A stretch of 64,000 nucleotides of DNA from Okapia johnstoni. Its lineage: Eukaryota > Chordata > Mammalia > Artiodactyla > Giraffidae. Both the position numbers and the translations under genes were made by a program. The stretch's first letter is position 1. The number at the start of each line of letters is the position of its first letter. Below the pieces are notes generated by a model. It ran no database searches, was not told the origin of the DNA, and saw nothing but the letters and a program-made list of their open reading frames with translations. Below are positions 1 through 11,963 of this stretch, one piece after another. The stretch lies in NCBI GenBank assembly GCA_024291935.2, contig CM044311.1, forward strand, positions 16,577,001 through 16,641,000. Direction: 5' to 3'.

Positions 1-391
1 ATCCTCCACCTTGCAGATGGCTGTGATTTTAACCCCAGAGGAAGGAGAAACCATTAGAGCATCCTATTAAAAATTACTTTCCCGTTAGCAAATATAGTGT
101 TAGAATATCTTGTCTCAACTCCAGACTGACACAGGTAGTTACTATCTCACACACACTTTGATGTCCCAAAGGCTGTGTTGACTCAGTCTATTGAAACCAT
201 AATCATGATCTTCACTGTTATATCTGATTTTCTCGATTCTCCCTCAGCATTTCTACTCTTGTTACAAAACACAATAACCCATCTAACAGTTGAGGTTGGA
301 AATCTAGGTGTTCATACAATACTCTCATATGCATTTATCAATAAACTATGACAGTTTTACTTATCTTGATTTTTACTTCCTATACATGAAA
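1..391. other. Anonymous AT-rich sequence
   Basis: No gene, RNA or recognisable repeat is seen here before the first SINE. No open frame of note. Confidence 0.5.
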
Positions 392-605
392 GAAAGTGAA
401 AGTGTTAGTCGCTCAGTCATGTCTGACTCTTTGTGACCCCATGGACTGTAGCCCACCAGGCTCCTCAATCCATAGAACTCTCCTGGCAGGAATACTGGAG
501 TGGGTTGCAATGCCCTTCTCCAGGTTTTCTTTTAGAACCAGGGATCAAACCCAGGCCACCTGCATTACAAGCAGATTCTTTACTCTCTGAGCCACCAGGG
601 AAGCA
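392..605 (-). mobile_element. Bov-tA SINE (antisense)
   Basis: The + strand begins with the reverse complement of the BovA 3' tail (gtcgctcagtcatgtctgac) and ends with the reverse complement of the tRNA-Glu-like head (gagccaccagggaagc), so the element lies on the minus strand. About 214 bp, close to full length. The 64- and 67-residue open frames inside it are SINE translation only. Confidence 0.9.
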
Positions 606-1513
606 CATTAATAAGTTGCATATTTTATATATTTAAAAATATATGATTTAAGATTAAGACAAAGGAAGCCATTTGCTACAATCAGGAATTTTAAAGGAGG
701 AAGAAGACCAAAATTGCCATTCCTAAAAAAAAGACACTTTCATTCCAGGGCATCTGGCTGTCACACAAATGCTTGGCGCAAAGAAAACAAACCAAGATTG
801 GGTTTGACCTTGGCCTTTGCCACACTGTCTTCACTCCCCTTCCATTGACCTTCTCTCTCCAAAAACTAATAGGATAATCAGACAAGGAATCAGGGAAACA
901 GGATCTGAGTGTGTTGGATGTTTTGTTCCATTGGATTTTGTAAATGTCTGTTATGCTGTGGGTTCAACTGAGCATCTGTTGTCCTCCTAGGATAGGTTGC
1001 TTTGCGAGTTATCAACCAGCCCAAGAAGTCTCTGAAGTCTCTATGACCTCTTCCCTCTCTCACTTGCTCCCTTATTCTTTCTCCATTTCTTCTAACTCTG
1101 TTCATTCTCTCTGTCTCTCTCTTTCTTTCTCCTTCACATACTCTTAAATCAAAAGTTATCAGTCCGAAGTGTTTTTTTCCCTGTTATGCTTTCCTCCCAC
1201 AAAATAAAAGCAGATTTATTTCTCGACACTTGGATATTTCCCTTTTAAGAAAATATTTGTATTTTTCAAAACTACTTCAATAAGTATATTTTGTAATTTA
1301 AAAAATCCTACCAGACAATTTCTGCCAGTATTGATGAGATTATAGTAAAATGTGCACAGTCATATTCTGTTGATGGAAGACCCATTCCAAAATATCCAAA
1401 GAAATGGAAGTTGGAGGCACCATGTGAGACTCAAATTATTCGCTTACCTAGGTCTCGGTCTCCGTGTTCATTTTAGCTTTAGAGTTAGAAATACCACGTG
1501 CGTATGTAAAAAA
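606..1513. other. Anonymous sequence with pyrimidine-rich tract
   Basis: No gene found. Positions about 1046-1140 form a strongly pyrimidine-rich (CT) stretch on the + strand. Open frames in both directions across it are low-complexity by-products. Confidence 0.45.
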
Positions 1514-1727
1514 GGGCTCCCCTGGTGGGTCAGATGATAAAGAAACCACCTGCAATGCAGGAGACCTGGGTTCAATCCCTGGGTTGGGAAGATCCCCTGG
1601 AGGAGGGCATGGCAATCCACTCCTGGAGAATTCTTGCCTGGAGAATCCCCATGGACAGAGGAGCCTGGCAGGTTACAGTCCATGGGGTCGCAAAGAGTTG
1701 GACACGACTGAGCGACTCAGCACACAC
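1514..1727 (+). mobile_element. Bov-tA SINE with target-site duplication
   Basis: Full-length tRNA-Glu-derived SINE in sense. It starts with the ggctcccctggtgggtcag head, has an intact B-box-like ggttcaatccc near 1570, and ends in the BovA tail (gggtcgcaaagagttggaca). It is flanked by atgtaaaaaa (1504-1513) and atgtaagaaa (1728-1737), a 10-bp target-site duplication with one mismatch. Overlapping frames of 86-89 residues are SINE translations. Confidence 0.92.
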
Positions 1728-1737
1728 ATGTAAGAAA

Positions 1738-2359
1738 ATGTGTTGGTGGGTACACAGATTTATTAAAAAAAAATTGATATATTAAATAAGATCAAAGAGA
1801 ATATTTTAATAAAAGCACAGTAGGAGTAGAGACTTGGGCTTATGCTTCACAGCTTAAGGAAATATAATAAGCTTGCTGATGCCCTTCAGTTAATGAACTT
1901 TAAGAGCTTAGTTTTAGGCTGTATTAAAAATATACTTCCTATGTTTGTAATACTTTGGCCCGTTTTTTACATGACTCTGCTTTTCCCCAAGTGTTAATAT
2001 TTAGAAATGATACTTTAGCATAATTGAAAAATAATCTCATTTTATAAGAAATGGCAACATTTTGGTAGCAAAAACAAAAAATGTACATACAACTCCATCA
2101 CTTAGATCATATAGTATAAATATTTTATAGTACTTCTATAAATACATGTGTAATATGCATATAAATTATGTAAATATAATTTTCAATTGGTACATGTGAT
2201 TATTTTTAAATACTCCACTATTATTCTTCACCTGTATCTTTAAATATTCTTCTAATGCATGAATTTTCATGTCTGTATACATCCTATTTTATAAATATTC
2301 CATGATATTTTTCACCATGTCTCTACTATTTTTGAAAATTAAAATTATTGGAAATAAAT
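1738..2359. other. Anonymous AT-rich sequence
   Basis: No gene or confident repeat. Very AT-rich, with runs such as tatgtaaatataatttt. Confidence 0.45.
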
Positions 2360-2700
2360 TAATTAACAGATAGAGAACAGACTTGTGATTGCCAGAGGTG
2401 GGTTTGGGGGTTGCATGCAAAATGTGTGAAGGGGTTCAAAATGTACAAAATTCCAGCTATAAAATAAATAAGCCCTGGAGATGTAATATATAACACTGTG
2501 ACTATAGTTAATACTGTACTGTGCACATGAAAGTTGCCAAGAAAGTAAACCTCAAAAGTTCTCATACAATAAAAAAAAAAATGGTAACTGAGTATGGGGA
2601 CAGATGTTAAGTAGACATCCTGGTGATCATTTTGCAATAGATGTAAATATTGAAATATTAGGTTGCACATAATATGTTAACTATATCTTAATTAAAAAAA
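2360..2700 (+). mobile_element. Old L1 3' UTR fragment (L1M type)
   Basis: The order 'gattgccagaggtgggtttggg', then 'ccctggagatgtaatatata', then 'ctatagttaatactgtactgt', and an A-rich end near 2690 matches the common mammalian L1 3' UTR in sense. It is diverged, so old. The 103-residue minus-strand frame across it is a chance frame. Confidence 0.65.
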
Positions 2701-3915
2701 GAAAATTATTTTTTACAGTAATATTTTGCCATTATAAATGAGCTGTAATACACAGTATATGCAAAAATGTTTACATTCCTTTCTGATAACATCTTTAATA
2801 TAAATTGGTAGAAATTAAAAGCTAGATAAAATGTGAATATTTTAAGTCTTTTTGGATGTGCTATCAAACTATTCTCCACTATGATAAATACATATTACTT
2901 CATATTCTTATACTATATATGTATATATCCATACAGATGTATCTTTTAACAACATTGACATGTACACACAACCCCTTATTTTTACCTGTTTCTAAATCTG
3001 GATCAGAAATGTGCATCTGATTCCGACATGCCCAGGCAGGCCAGTGGAGTTTCACATGGCTGCTTTGGCTCCCACCTCGACCTCTTCTCCAAAAATTCTT
3101 GAGTTCTAGTAATCCTCTGGTCATGAACTCCATGGAAGATTATTACAAAGCTCTACAACTAAAAAAAAATTGAAGTTAATTAGCTTTCATTTTTTTTTCC
3201 TACCCATTGTGTGATGTTTTAAAGAGTTTGCTGCTTTAATTTAAAATCTCTTACAAAAGCAACAAGGCATTTGTCGTTTTTTTTATATCTTCCAACATTC
3301 TGATCCTTTAAACTCTGTCCAACAGCTTTACACAGCACATGATTCTTGTTAGAAGCCAACCACTAATGCTTGATGGCATTACTTTCACCACTGATTATAT
3401 CAAAATAAATTGGATGTTCAGTACACTTACAAATATATTAAAGCTTAAAAAGTTGGCTTATTTGTCTCTTCACATCTTTTCACTGTCATGCGTTATCTAT
3501 CTTTGGAAGTGACCCTGTGACTTATTCACATATACCTTATAAACTCCTCATAATAACTAAAGTAGTCACTTCATTACCAAAGAGAATAAAATTTTTAAGA
3601 TTAATTTAGCCTCTTATAGTAAGGGATCTAAGCCTACACTAGTTCAGTCCTTATCATTTCTCACCAGTACATTGTCAAATGCTCAAATGCCTCCTCCTTC
3701 TGCCACGTAACGTGTGTGTGTGACCCTTCACTATTTTAAGTGTTCACATGACGTTTTTGTTTAATTTGTGTAGAAATTTAGTTGTCAGATATGTGTAAAA
3801 ATGTATCTACTTGACATGATAGAGGTTTTCTGTAAAAGTAAAGTTTAGTTTGGTAATGTCTCCAATCTAAGTTGTTGGTTACACAAACCTGGAAAATTAA
3901 CTTTGAGCCAGTAAG
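2701..3915. other. Anonymous sequence, part possibly ancient L1
   Basis: No gene. Positions about 2720-2885 (ctttctgataacatc ... tattctcc) resemble antisense sequence of very old L1 elements, but too weakly for a separate call. A plain GT-rich patch lies near 3711-3722. Confidence 0.35.
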
Positions 3916-3992
3916 TCTTAGTCAGTGAAGGACAGAGGAACCTGGCATGCTACAGTCCTTGGGTCAGATACAACTTAATGACTGATTAACAA
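3916..3992 (+). mobile_element. Bov-tA SINE 3' fragment
   Basis: Only the last ~75 bp of the SINE remain (gacagaggaacctggcatgctacagtcc, then the BovA tail). 5'-truncated and diverged. Confidence 0.7.
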
Positions 3993-4255
3993 AGCCTTGG
4001 TTTCTTCACTTGTAGAATAGAAATGATGATTTAGTTACCTTTTATAATTATTATGGTAATTGATCAGATACTAATGCATTCTGGAAACTTGAACTAGACT
4101 AGTGTTTCTTTGATTTTTCCATCCCAATAGAAAGAACATAGAAGAGTAGTTTATTCCCAGAAATTCTCAGGTGAAAAGCTTAGCAGCCTGTTACAAATAT
4201 CTAATCTAATTAACTTTTCAAGTTAATTTTTATCATTAGATCCGAATGTCCACTC

Positions 4256-4372
4256 CGGGTTTCTGGAAAGGGGACACATGTACACCCATGGTGGATTTAC
4301 GTCAATGTATGGCAAAACCAATACAATATTGTAAAGTTAAAAAATAGATAAATAAACTAATTAAAAAAAATT
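4256..4372 (+). mobile_element. 5'-truncated ruminant L1 3' tail
   Basis: About 115 bp ending in an A-rich tail. It contains 'gtatggcaaaaccaatacaat' and 'attgtaaagtt', the same 3' UTR end seen in antisense at 11.51-11.95 kb, so both come from the same L1 subfamily. No clear target-site duplication found. Confidence 0.8.
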
Positions 4373-5842
4373 TATATTCACAGTTTCTCTTTAAAAGCTC
4401 AAATACATTTGTAGAATAAAATATGTCAATACAAGGTTTTACATCTCAGTGTAAATTAAAAATTTAACTCCTATATGAGGTAGAGAGGTTTAAGCATTAA
4501 GAAGAAATAGTCTTTTTAGAGAACTTAACATTTTCACCTGATGCAGTTTCTGAGCCACAAAAGCAAAGAAAAACAAAGAAAGAAGCAAAAAGGAACAGAT
4601 ATTTACTGAATGTGGATACCACAAAGGACTCACTATGGAAGGCAATCACTCTATATTTTAAACTCTGTCAAATCAAGGAGATAAATATCAGTTATCAACC
4701 TGATATACAGATATTGGCTTTAAACATCAGAAGGATTAATTCATTTTATCAAGGTCAGCACCTTCTATTTTTAAATATTAATCAATAATGTGACAATGTC
4801 TATAGTAGACCCAATCTGTCAGGACAAAGAGAGCTGATATAATTAAAAAATAATTATGTCCTCAACTCAATTTCTTGGTTCAAAACCTCTGCAACTACTT
4901 TTTTCCTAATGAGAGTATCTTATGTTTCACCATTTATTTATATATCTAGTTGATTTGCTACACTTTGTGAGGAAAATACAGTTCACTAATTTCCTGTCTT
5001 AATTGAGCCTTGGACCCCATAAATCATTGGAATAAGCAAACAGCTGGATGGAAATTTGAGCACTATAGCCACTTTTATATGATCATTGTAAATTATCTTA
5101 AGATGCTTATGTATTTTTCTATAAGTTTCAAATAAAGTATTTTGTACACATGAATAGATTTATATAAAATTAGTGTCTTACTTAAATTTGATGAAACCAT
5201 GTAGCGAATAGTATGGACATATTTTATTTGACAGAGTTTTTTTTAAACTTAACTTTTATTTTGCTTTTATAACTTTAGATTTCTAAAATAGATATAACTT
5301 TATATTATAGGTGACAACCCTCAGTCACCAAAGTATTAGGTTAAGATATAAGCAATTATGAAATATTTTGGAATGATAGAATTATAGACAGTTCAGGTCT
5401 ATAGAGCACGCCTCTATACTTGCCTAAAACACACACGAGCTTTGAAATTCACTTGGCAAGTGATTCAATTGGTAAATAGCTCTTACTTACTTTTCCCCTT
5501 CTGAACAGGATCTAACAAGGTCTATGCTCTGAAACTTCCTAAGATCTCTAAAGTCAGCAGCGACTCTTGGAATAAGACATTTCCTTTGCTGATGACCTTA
5601 TTTGAAAGGTCAAGTAGCGAATAGGAAATCCTTAGAGACTGAATGGCTTTGCCAAGAGTAGGAAGAAAATCACTTTTGAAGGACTTTTTTGTTAGAAGGT
5701 CAGATCAGGGCTTTCCATCCTGGTTTGTTCCCTCATAGATGCCTATGCCTCAGGTGCATTTTCCCCAGATCAATTTTAAAAGGAGTGACAATAGTTGGTA
5801 TGCAATTAAAAGAACCTGGAATATATATTTTTAATTGATCAT
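4373..5842. other. Anonymous AT-rich sequence
   Basis: About 1.5 kb with no recognisable gene or repeat. Confidence 0.45.
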
Positions 5843-5854
5843 AGCATAATTTAT

Positions 5855-6118
5855 TGGAGAAGGCAATGGCAACCCACTCCAGTACTCTTGCCTGGAAAAT
5901 CCCATGGACGGAGGAGCCTGGTAGGCTGCAGTCCATGGGGTCACTAAGGGTCGGACACAGTTGAGCGACTTCACTTTCACTTTCATGCTTTGGAGAAGGA
6001 AATGGCAACCCACTCCAGTGTTCTTGCCTGGAGAATCCCAGGGATGGGGGAGCCTGGTGGCCTGCCATCTATGGGGGTCACACAGAGTTGGACACAACTG
6101 ACGTGACTTAGCAGTAGC
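5855..6118 (+). mobile_element. ART2A-type dimeric BovA SINE with perfect TSD
   Basis: Two BovA-like monomers in tandem (5855-5985 and about 5993-6118), each with the 'caacccactccagt...cttgcctgg' core, joined by cttcactttcactttcatgc. Flanked by a perfect 12-bp duplication, agcataatttat, at 5843-5854 and 6119-6130. The perfect TSD suggests a fairly recent insertion. The 88- and 111-residue minus-strand frames are translations of the SINE. Confidence 0.93.
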
Positions 6119-6274
6119 AGCATAATTTATATATGTGGCATCAAATATGCCCTTGTTTTAAAACATAATTCTATTTGATATTATGCAAAGAACATTTCCC
6201 CTATATTCTATTAAAAAAAATTGTATCTATTTAAAATGAGAAACATCAGTTTTACTTTACCTAAAACTGTGTGC

Positions 6275-6488
6275 AGTTGCTGTTTAGCTGCTAAGTTGTG
6301 TCCAACTCTTTGTGACCCCATGGACTGTAGCCAACTAGGCTCCTCTGTCCATGGGATTTTCCAGGCAAGAATACTGAAGTGGGTTGCCGTTTCCTTCTGC
6401 AAGAGATCTTCCTGACCCAGGGATCAAACCAGCATCTCCTGCAGTGGCAGACAGATTCTTTACTGCTGAGCCACCAGGGATTTCCCTA
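6275..6488 (-). mobile_element. Bov-tA SINE (antisense)
   Basis: Reverse-complement BovA tail at 6280-6330, 'ccaggcaagaatactgaagtgggttgcc' core and 'gagccaccaggga' head at the right end. About 214 bp. Confidence 0.9.
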
Positions 6489-7047
6489 ACATGCAGAGAA
6501 AGTACTAAAAGGAAAAAAAAAAAGCCAAAATAATAAATATACAACTTTGAAGCCTCTTTCCTTGTCCTGGGTTTGCTGTAGATGTACCACTGACTATGAC
6601 ACTTTGACCGGCTGACATTCATTATAAATAGACCATCACTGACATGCAAGATAAGACCTATGTATCTTCTCTGATACACAGTTTCTAAGTTATTTTTGGC
6701 AAGCGTTTATTAAAGTAAGATGTTTAGTTTCCTGAAGAAAACAAAATTTTAAGAGTTCGTTCCTATCTCAAGAATCAGAAATCCCCCAAAATAGTATCTT
6801 TTATATATTTACTTCCCCAAAAGTGACAGAAGTATAATCAATGGGATGAAGAATTAAGCTTTTAAAAAGATTGTATTTTATTATTCATATGATTTTTTTA
6901 CATTATATAATTAAAATATTTTTAAGCAAACATTTACTATCATATCTCGGTGGGAAATATATAACCCAAATTAAAGACATTTCAACAATATATTTTCAAA
7001 AGTATTGTGTGGTTGTCTATGAATGCAACTGTGTACAAAATGAGGGA
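6489..7047. other. Anonymous AT-rich sequence
   Basis: No gene or repeat recognised; an A-run at about 6511-6523. Confidence 0.45.
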
Positions 7048-7049
7048 TA

Positions 7050-7153
7050 TCAGTTCAGTTCAGTTCAGTCGCTCAGTCGTGTCCGACTCTTTGCGACCCC
7101 ATGAATCGCAGCACGCCAGGCCTCCCTGTCCATCACCAACTTCCGGAGTCTAC
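7050..7153 (-). mobile_element. BovB LINE 3' end (antisense, ~100 bp)
   Basis: Contains cagttcagttcagtcgctcag followed by 'tttgcgaccccatgaatcgcagcacgcc' and 'gtccatcaccaac', the 3' end of BovB in reverse complement. Strongly 5'-truncated. Confidence 0.88.
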
Positions 7154-7304
7154 TAAATTCTGTACTTTCAACAATTCAGACATCTCTCAGTAAGTGTAGA
7201 ATAGGTGCTTGATGGGGAAAAGAAAGACTTTGGGAAGCTGTGACCATCATTAAATCTCTTTCCCAAATCTCACCATTTAGGGGCAAGTTGGAGAAAACAG
7301 CATT

Positions 7305-7490
7305 TTTTCATTAGCTGTTACTATGTGCTAAATAGTTAACATGCATTATGTAATTTAATAGTTTCAACCAGCCTGTGAAGTATATGTTACAAGAAGTCCT
7401 ATATTGCAGATGAGAAGATTTCAGCTTGGAGCTGTTAAATCACTTCCCCAAGGTTGATCATTACATTCTAATAGACTAAAATTATATAAG
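7305..7490 (-). mobile_element. MIR SINE (antisense, ancient)
   Basis: Order of 'ttactatgtgctaaatag', 'acatgcattatgtaatttaat', 'gcagatgagaagat' and 'cttccccaaggttgatca' follows the reverse complement of the MIR consensus. Diverged, so assignment is by pattern. Confidence 0.6.
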
Positions 7491-8596
7491 GTATGTGAGT
7501 TTGGTATGGGTGCTGAATGGAGTTGAACCAGTTTGTGTGCGTGCCTCATCACATTTGTGTCCTCTGGTTTTTACACATGAAAGTGAAAGAACAAGACAGT
7601 GTTCTTCCTGATCCAATTCAGAGAGCAACACAGTGGAAAATAAGAGCATGTGTCTGGATTCATCTCAGTGGGACACGGAGGATGACAGTTTGATCATGGG
7701 AAATTTAACCATTATAACCAGAGAGACAGTTCCTCTATGGGTTGAGGGTTCCAATGCTAGAACTTCAAGTAGCAAGCTAAAGAAAAACCTTTTAAAATTA
7801 TTTTATTTTTGCTACGTCTTTTCCTACATTGGTAGATGGAAAATATATATAGGAGGTGATAGTTATAAATAGACTATTTTTCGTTGAAGTCTATATGATT
7901 TGTTCTCCGCTTGTCATTTCTCCCTTCATGAAGAGAGGGAAGCAGACGACCTTAATATAACATTAGCATGATGCCTGGAATATGCTAAGTGCTCAGGACA
8001 TGTTAGCACTTTTTCCCTTTTTGCTTTCTCTTTTGTGAAGCAGAAATGCTAACTCAGATACTTGTGGGTCATGGGACTGCTTCTTTCCAGTATTATGGGT
8101 TTGGGGAAAGCTTAGGCATATGAGTATTACTTGCATGCTAATCAAAACGGTAACTTAATTTAAAGTTCAAGATCAAGGGATTTTAGTATTGAGTTTAAAG
8201 CTGAGTTGCATTTCATTTTAGGCATTTTCTGGGGCATCATGTGTCATTCTAACTTCCCACAAAGCCAGGTGTCTTTACTGTAAAGAGCAAATTTGTGTTT
8301 ATTTTATTTGGTGCACATGTGTTCTATTCACATGTCAAAAAAACAGAGCAACAACTGAGAACAGATCTGCATTTGGTGATGATCCACTCACCTCCCCCTA
8401 GGGAAAGCAAGATATGCAGGTATTTCACGATGTCAGCCCCTCAGACTCTTCCCCCTCCCATGATATCCACATTGAAAAGGAGCTTTCTAATCTATTTTCA
8501 AGGAAATGTTTCAAAGTGACATTTCATTGAATTGACTCATTTGGAAGGGGAAAGTAACATGCCACTTGTGAGTACTGGTGAAGACAGAGGTATGTA
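7491..8596. other. Anonymous sequence
   Basis: No gene supported. Positions 7960-8013 (gatgcctggaatatgctaag ...) look like a MIR/L2 3' end. The 74- and 79-residue plus-strand frames show no recognised motif and sit in non-repetitive AT-rich DNA; treated as chance frames. Confidence 0.4.
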
Positions 8597-8609
8597 TAGA
8601 ATTATGTAG

Positions 8610-9741
8610 TTCAATAGTTCAGTCGCTCAGTCATGTCCGACTCTTTGCGACCCCATGAATTGCAGCATGCCAGGCCTCTCTGTCCATCACCAACTCCTGG
8701 AGACCACCCAAACCCATGTCCTTCGAGTCGGTGATGCCATCCAACCATATCATCCTCTGTCGTCCCCTTCTCCTCCTGCCCTCAATCCTACCCAGCATTA
8801 GGGTCTTTTCCAATGACTCAACTCTTCGCATGAGGTGGCCAAAGTATTGGAGTTTCAGCTTCAACATGAGTCCTTCCAATGAACACCCAGGACTGATCTC
8901 CTTTAGGATGGACTGGTTGGATCTCCTTGCAGTCCAAGGGACTCTCAAGAGTCTTCTCCAACCACAGTTCAAAAGCATCAATTCTGTGGTGCTCAGCTTT
9001 CTTCACCGTCCAACATTCACATCCATTCATGACCACTGGAAAAATGATAGCCCTGACTAGACGGACTTTTGTTGGCAAAGTAATGTCTCTGCTTTTAAAT
9101 ATGCTATCTAGGTTGGTCATAACTTTCCTTTCAAGGAGTAAGCATATTTTAATTTCATGGCTGCAGTCACCATCAGCAGTGATTTTGGAGCCCAGAAAAA
9201 TGAAGTCTGACACTGTTTCCACTGTTTTCCCATCTATTTCCCATGAAGTGATGGGACCAGATGCCATGATCTTAGTTTTCTGAATGTTGAGCTTTAAGTC
9301 AACTTTTTCACTCTCCTCTTTCACTTTCATCAAGAGGTTCTTTAGTTCTTCTTCACTTTCTGCCATAAGGGTGGTGTCATCTGCATATCTGAGGTTATTG
9401 ATATTTCTCCTGGCAATCTTGGTTCCAGCTTGTGTTTCCTTTTCCAGTCCTGTGGGCCACTGCTGAGTTTTTCCAAATTTGCTGACATATAGAGTACAGC
9501 ACTTTTACAGCATCATCTTTCAGGATTTGAAATAGCTCAACTGGAATCCCATCACCTCCACTAGCTTTGTTCATAGTGATGCTTTCTAAGGCCCACTTGA
9601 CTTCACATTCCAGGATGTCTGGCTCTAGGTGAGTGATCACACCATCATGATTATCTGGGTCGTGAAGACCTTTTTTGTACAATTCTTCTGTGTATTCTTG
9701 CCACCTCTTCTTAATATCTTCTGCTACTGTTAGGTCCATAC
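8610..9741 (-). mobile_element. BovB LINE, antisense, internally deleted
   Basis: A 1.13-kb copy running 3' end first. On the minus strand it encodes the C-terminal part of the RTE reverse transcriptase, including RYADD (revcomp of gtcatctgcatatct near 9377-9391) and downstream sequence in a 182-residue open frame (8818-9366). Compared with the 50-52 kb copy in this window, about 490 bp carrying the motif A region (AKAFD) and the RQGC region are missing; the join is at about 9438-9448. The upstream piece resumes as a 114-residue frame (9395-9739). Flanks share tagaattatgta (8597-8608 and 9763-9774), a likely TSD. Confidence 0.93.
8635..9740 (-). pseudogene. BovB reverse transcriptase remnant
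   Basis: Coding remnant of the BovB copy. The RT active-site YADD and C-terminal region survive, but the internal ~490-bp deletion removes the first catalytic motif, and the reading frame is split over several frames (8631-8981, 8818-9366, 9395-9739). In RTE elements one protein carries an APE-type endonuclease and RT; here the endonuclease part is absent through 5' truncation. Non-functional. Confidence 0.85.
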
Positions 9742-9844
9742 CATTATGTATGAAATATTATGTAGAATTATGTATAATTATGTAGAGTGAATGGTAACAA
9801 CAACAACAACAACACCATGCCAAGAAGTGTCTGCCTGAAATCTG

Positions 9845-9965
9845 AAATTGCCTATTCAGTCACTAAGTATTAGAAGAGCCATAACTACGTGTCAGACACT
9901 CTCATTGGTCAGGCAGAAACGCCAAATACTGAGCCCGATGGTTTTATCAAGGAGCATGAAGAATG
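9845..9965 (+). mobile_element. Possible L2 fragment
   Basis: 'taactacgtgtcagacactctc' ... 'tactgagcccgatgg' ... 'caaggagcatgaagaat' is in the order of the mammalian L2 3' region. Weak match. Confidence 0.35.
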
Positions 9966-10675
9966 CCCAGTCTATAGACTGTAAAGTTGATCTTTAAACT
10001 TATTCCAAGAGCCATTTGTTCAGTTTCAAATGCCTAGCACAAAGTCAACAAAAAAAATGAACAGTTCTGAATGAATGAATAAAAGAAAAATTGGAAAGCC
10101 AATATGTGCAGAAACATTTCCCTTTTATGTAAAGTGCCATGATTATAATTATTGCTAGAGCCAGCCACAAATGGCTGTGTACACTCAAATATAGTGATTT
10201 GCTTCTATTTCTGAATATTTTATAAGACATCTAATAAAAATCATAGAAGAAGAAAATTAAGGCACTGACTAGATTTATAGATTTAATAACTTTACAACAT
10301 GCAATTTTCTTTTAAAACCTATTTCATCTGTCAATTTTATTCAATAAATGAAATAAATCATATATTTATGAATAAAAACAAGATGCTAAATAAGATGCAA
10401 TCAGTATGATAAATTTATAGTAATGAAATCAGACAGTTGACGTACTAATTATACATTTCCTAGAAGTTAAACTATAGCAGATGGAAATTAGGTAGCCTGC
10501 TTTCGTGATAGTCTCTCAAACTGATGATCACAAATTTTAGATTTCTAGCTTTATCAGAAGAGACTTACTGATTTCCCCTCAACTATAACCAAGAAAAGAC
10601 GTTTCATTGCATTTTAGCAGTATACTAATATTCTGGGGAATAAAGGATAAAATGATTTTGTCTCTCGTTATTTTT
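9966..10675. other. Anonymous AT-rich sequence
   Basis: No gene. Positions 10030-10085 (tgcctagcacaaagtcaac, then gaatgaatgaata) may be a MIR/L2 3' end. Confidence 0.4.
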
Positions 10676-10677
10676 AA

Positions 10678-10905
10678 AAGGACTGGAGCTGTATTTGAAT
10701 TCCAGTTCTTCCGCTTGCCACGCCTTGTGACCTAGTTGGAATGTCCCATTCTTTTCTCCATTGATAGCCTCACCAGTACAATGTGAATAATAATGATAAT
10801 ACATTACTAATGGGAGTAGAGAGAAGTTTTAATTAGATGATATTTTAACTATAAGTATCTAGCATGTAATGCATTCTCTGTGTGTATTAGCTCTTTCCCT
10901 TCACT
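10678..10905 (+). mobile_element. MIR SINE (ancient, sense)
   Basis: 'gtatttgaattccagttctt', 'gccttgtgacctagttgg', 'ctcaccagtacaatgtgaataataatg' follow the MIR consensus in order. Diverged. Confidence 0.55.
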
Positions 10906-11345
10906 CTCTGTGAATGGTTTCTACACTCATGCACTTTAGCATAGTGACTGTGGAATGGCATCACATAGAGTTAAGGCAAGACAGAAAAATGATGAACAAA
11001 CATGCACCCCTGGTGATATAATAGGATGCTTCTTAGTACCATTCCTATCACATGCATCTTCAATGATCAGAGAAGATCCTGCAAAGAAGTCAGGGGAGAG
11101 GTCCTTCCTTTCTGTGCCTTACAAGACATTTTCCAATACAAGAGATTCTGATTCATGATGTCTGGGCTGATCCCCAGGAATCTATATTTAAAAATTTTTT
11201 TCTCAAGTAATTCTACCGTGAGTAACATTGTCATCACTTCTCTATGACGTGTATCCAATCAAAAGTCTATGATTGGGCTTTGCAGACCAGATTAACAGCC
11301 CTTGGTGTGGGAGGTTAGCAATAATTACTAGAACATATTCTTTGA
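10906..11345. other. Anonymous sequence
   Basis: No gene supported. The opposed 63- and 67-residue frames overlap each other and have no recognised motif. Confidence 0.4.
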
Positions 11346-11470
11346 GACTTCCCTGGTGGTCCAGTGGCTAAGACTCTGCACTCCCAAAACAAGGGAGCCT
11401 GGCCAGGGAGCTAGATCCTACAAGCTGCAACTAAGACCTGGCAAAGCTTAATAACTTAAAAAAAAAAAAG
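11346..11470 (+). mobile_element. CHR-type tRNA-Glu SINE
   Basis: Head 'gacttccctggtggtccagtggctaagactc', a B-box-like segment and a short body ending in a run of A (11458-11470). This head with 'aactaagacctgg' is typical of the cetartiodactyl CHR SINE family. Confidence 0.8.
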
Positions 11471-11511
11471 TAATAGTAAACAAATATTTTTTAATAATAT
11501 ATTCTTCATTT

Positions 11512-11951
11512 ATTTATTTATTATTTATTTTTTTACTTTACAGTATTGTATTGGTTTTGCCATACATTGACATGAATCCACCATGGGTATACATGTGTTC
11601 CCCTTCCAGAACCCCCCTCCCACCTCCCTCCCCATCCCATCCCTCTGGGTCATCCTGGTGCACTAGACCCGAGCACCCGGTATCATGCATCAAAACTGGA
11701 CTGGCGATTCGTTTCAAATATGATAATTTACATGCTTCAATGCCATTCTCCCATATCATTCCACCCTCGCCCTCTCCCATAGAGTCCAAAAGACTATACA
11801 TCTGTGTCTCTTTTGCTGGCTTGCATACAGGGTTATCGTTACCATCCTTCTAAATTCCATATATATGCGTTAGTATACTGTATTGGTGTTTTTCTTTCTG
11901 GCTTACTTCACTGTGTATAATAGGCTCCAGTTTCATCCACCTCATCAGAAC
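11512..11951 (-). mobile_element. 5'-truncated ruminant L1 3' UTR (antisense) with TSD
   Basis: Begins with a T-rich tail (poly(A) complement) followed by 'attgtattggttttgccatac', then the L1 3' UTR in reverse complement. Flanked by tattcttcattt at 11500-11511 and 11952-11963, a perfect 12-bp TSD. The two opposed frames (87 and 100 residues) are 3' UTR translations. Confidence 0.92.
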
Positions 11952-11963
11952 TATTCTTCATTT

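Noticed and set aside
1514..1727. tRNA gene suggested by A/B-box-like motifs
   Set aside because: The motifs belong to the tRNA-derived head of Bov-tA; no cloverleaf is formed. The same applies to all SINE heads in the window.
5733..6097. Overlapping 88- and 111-residue frames with [12 protein letters not shown] text
   Set aside because: Typical translation of BovA SINEs; seen again at every Bov-tA and ART2A copy.
8716..9060. Repeated SIESVMP-type peptide as a conserved protein family
   Set aside because: It is the antisense translation of the BovB 3' region, conserved because the DNA repeat is.
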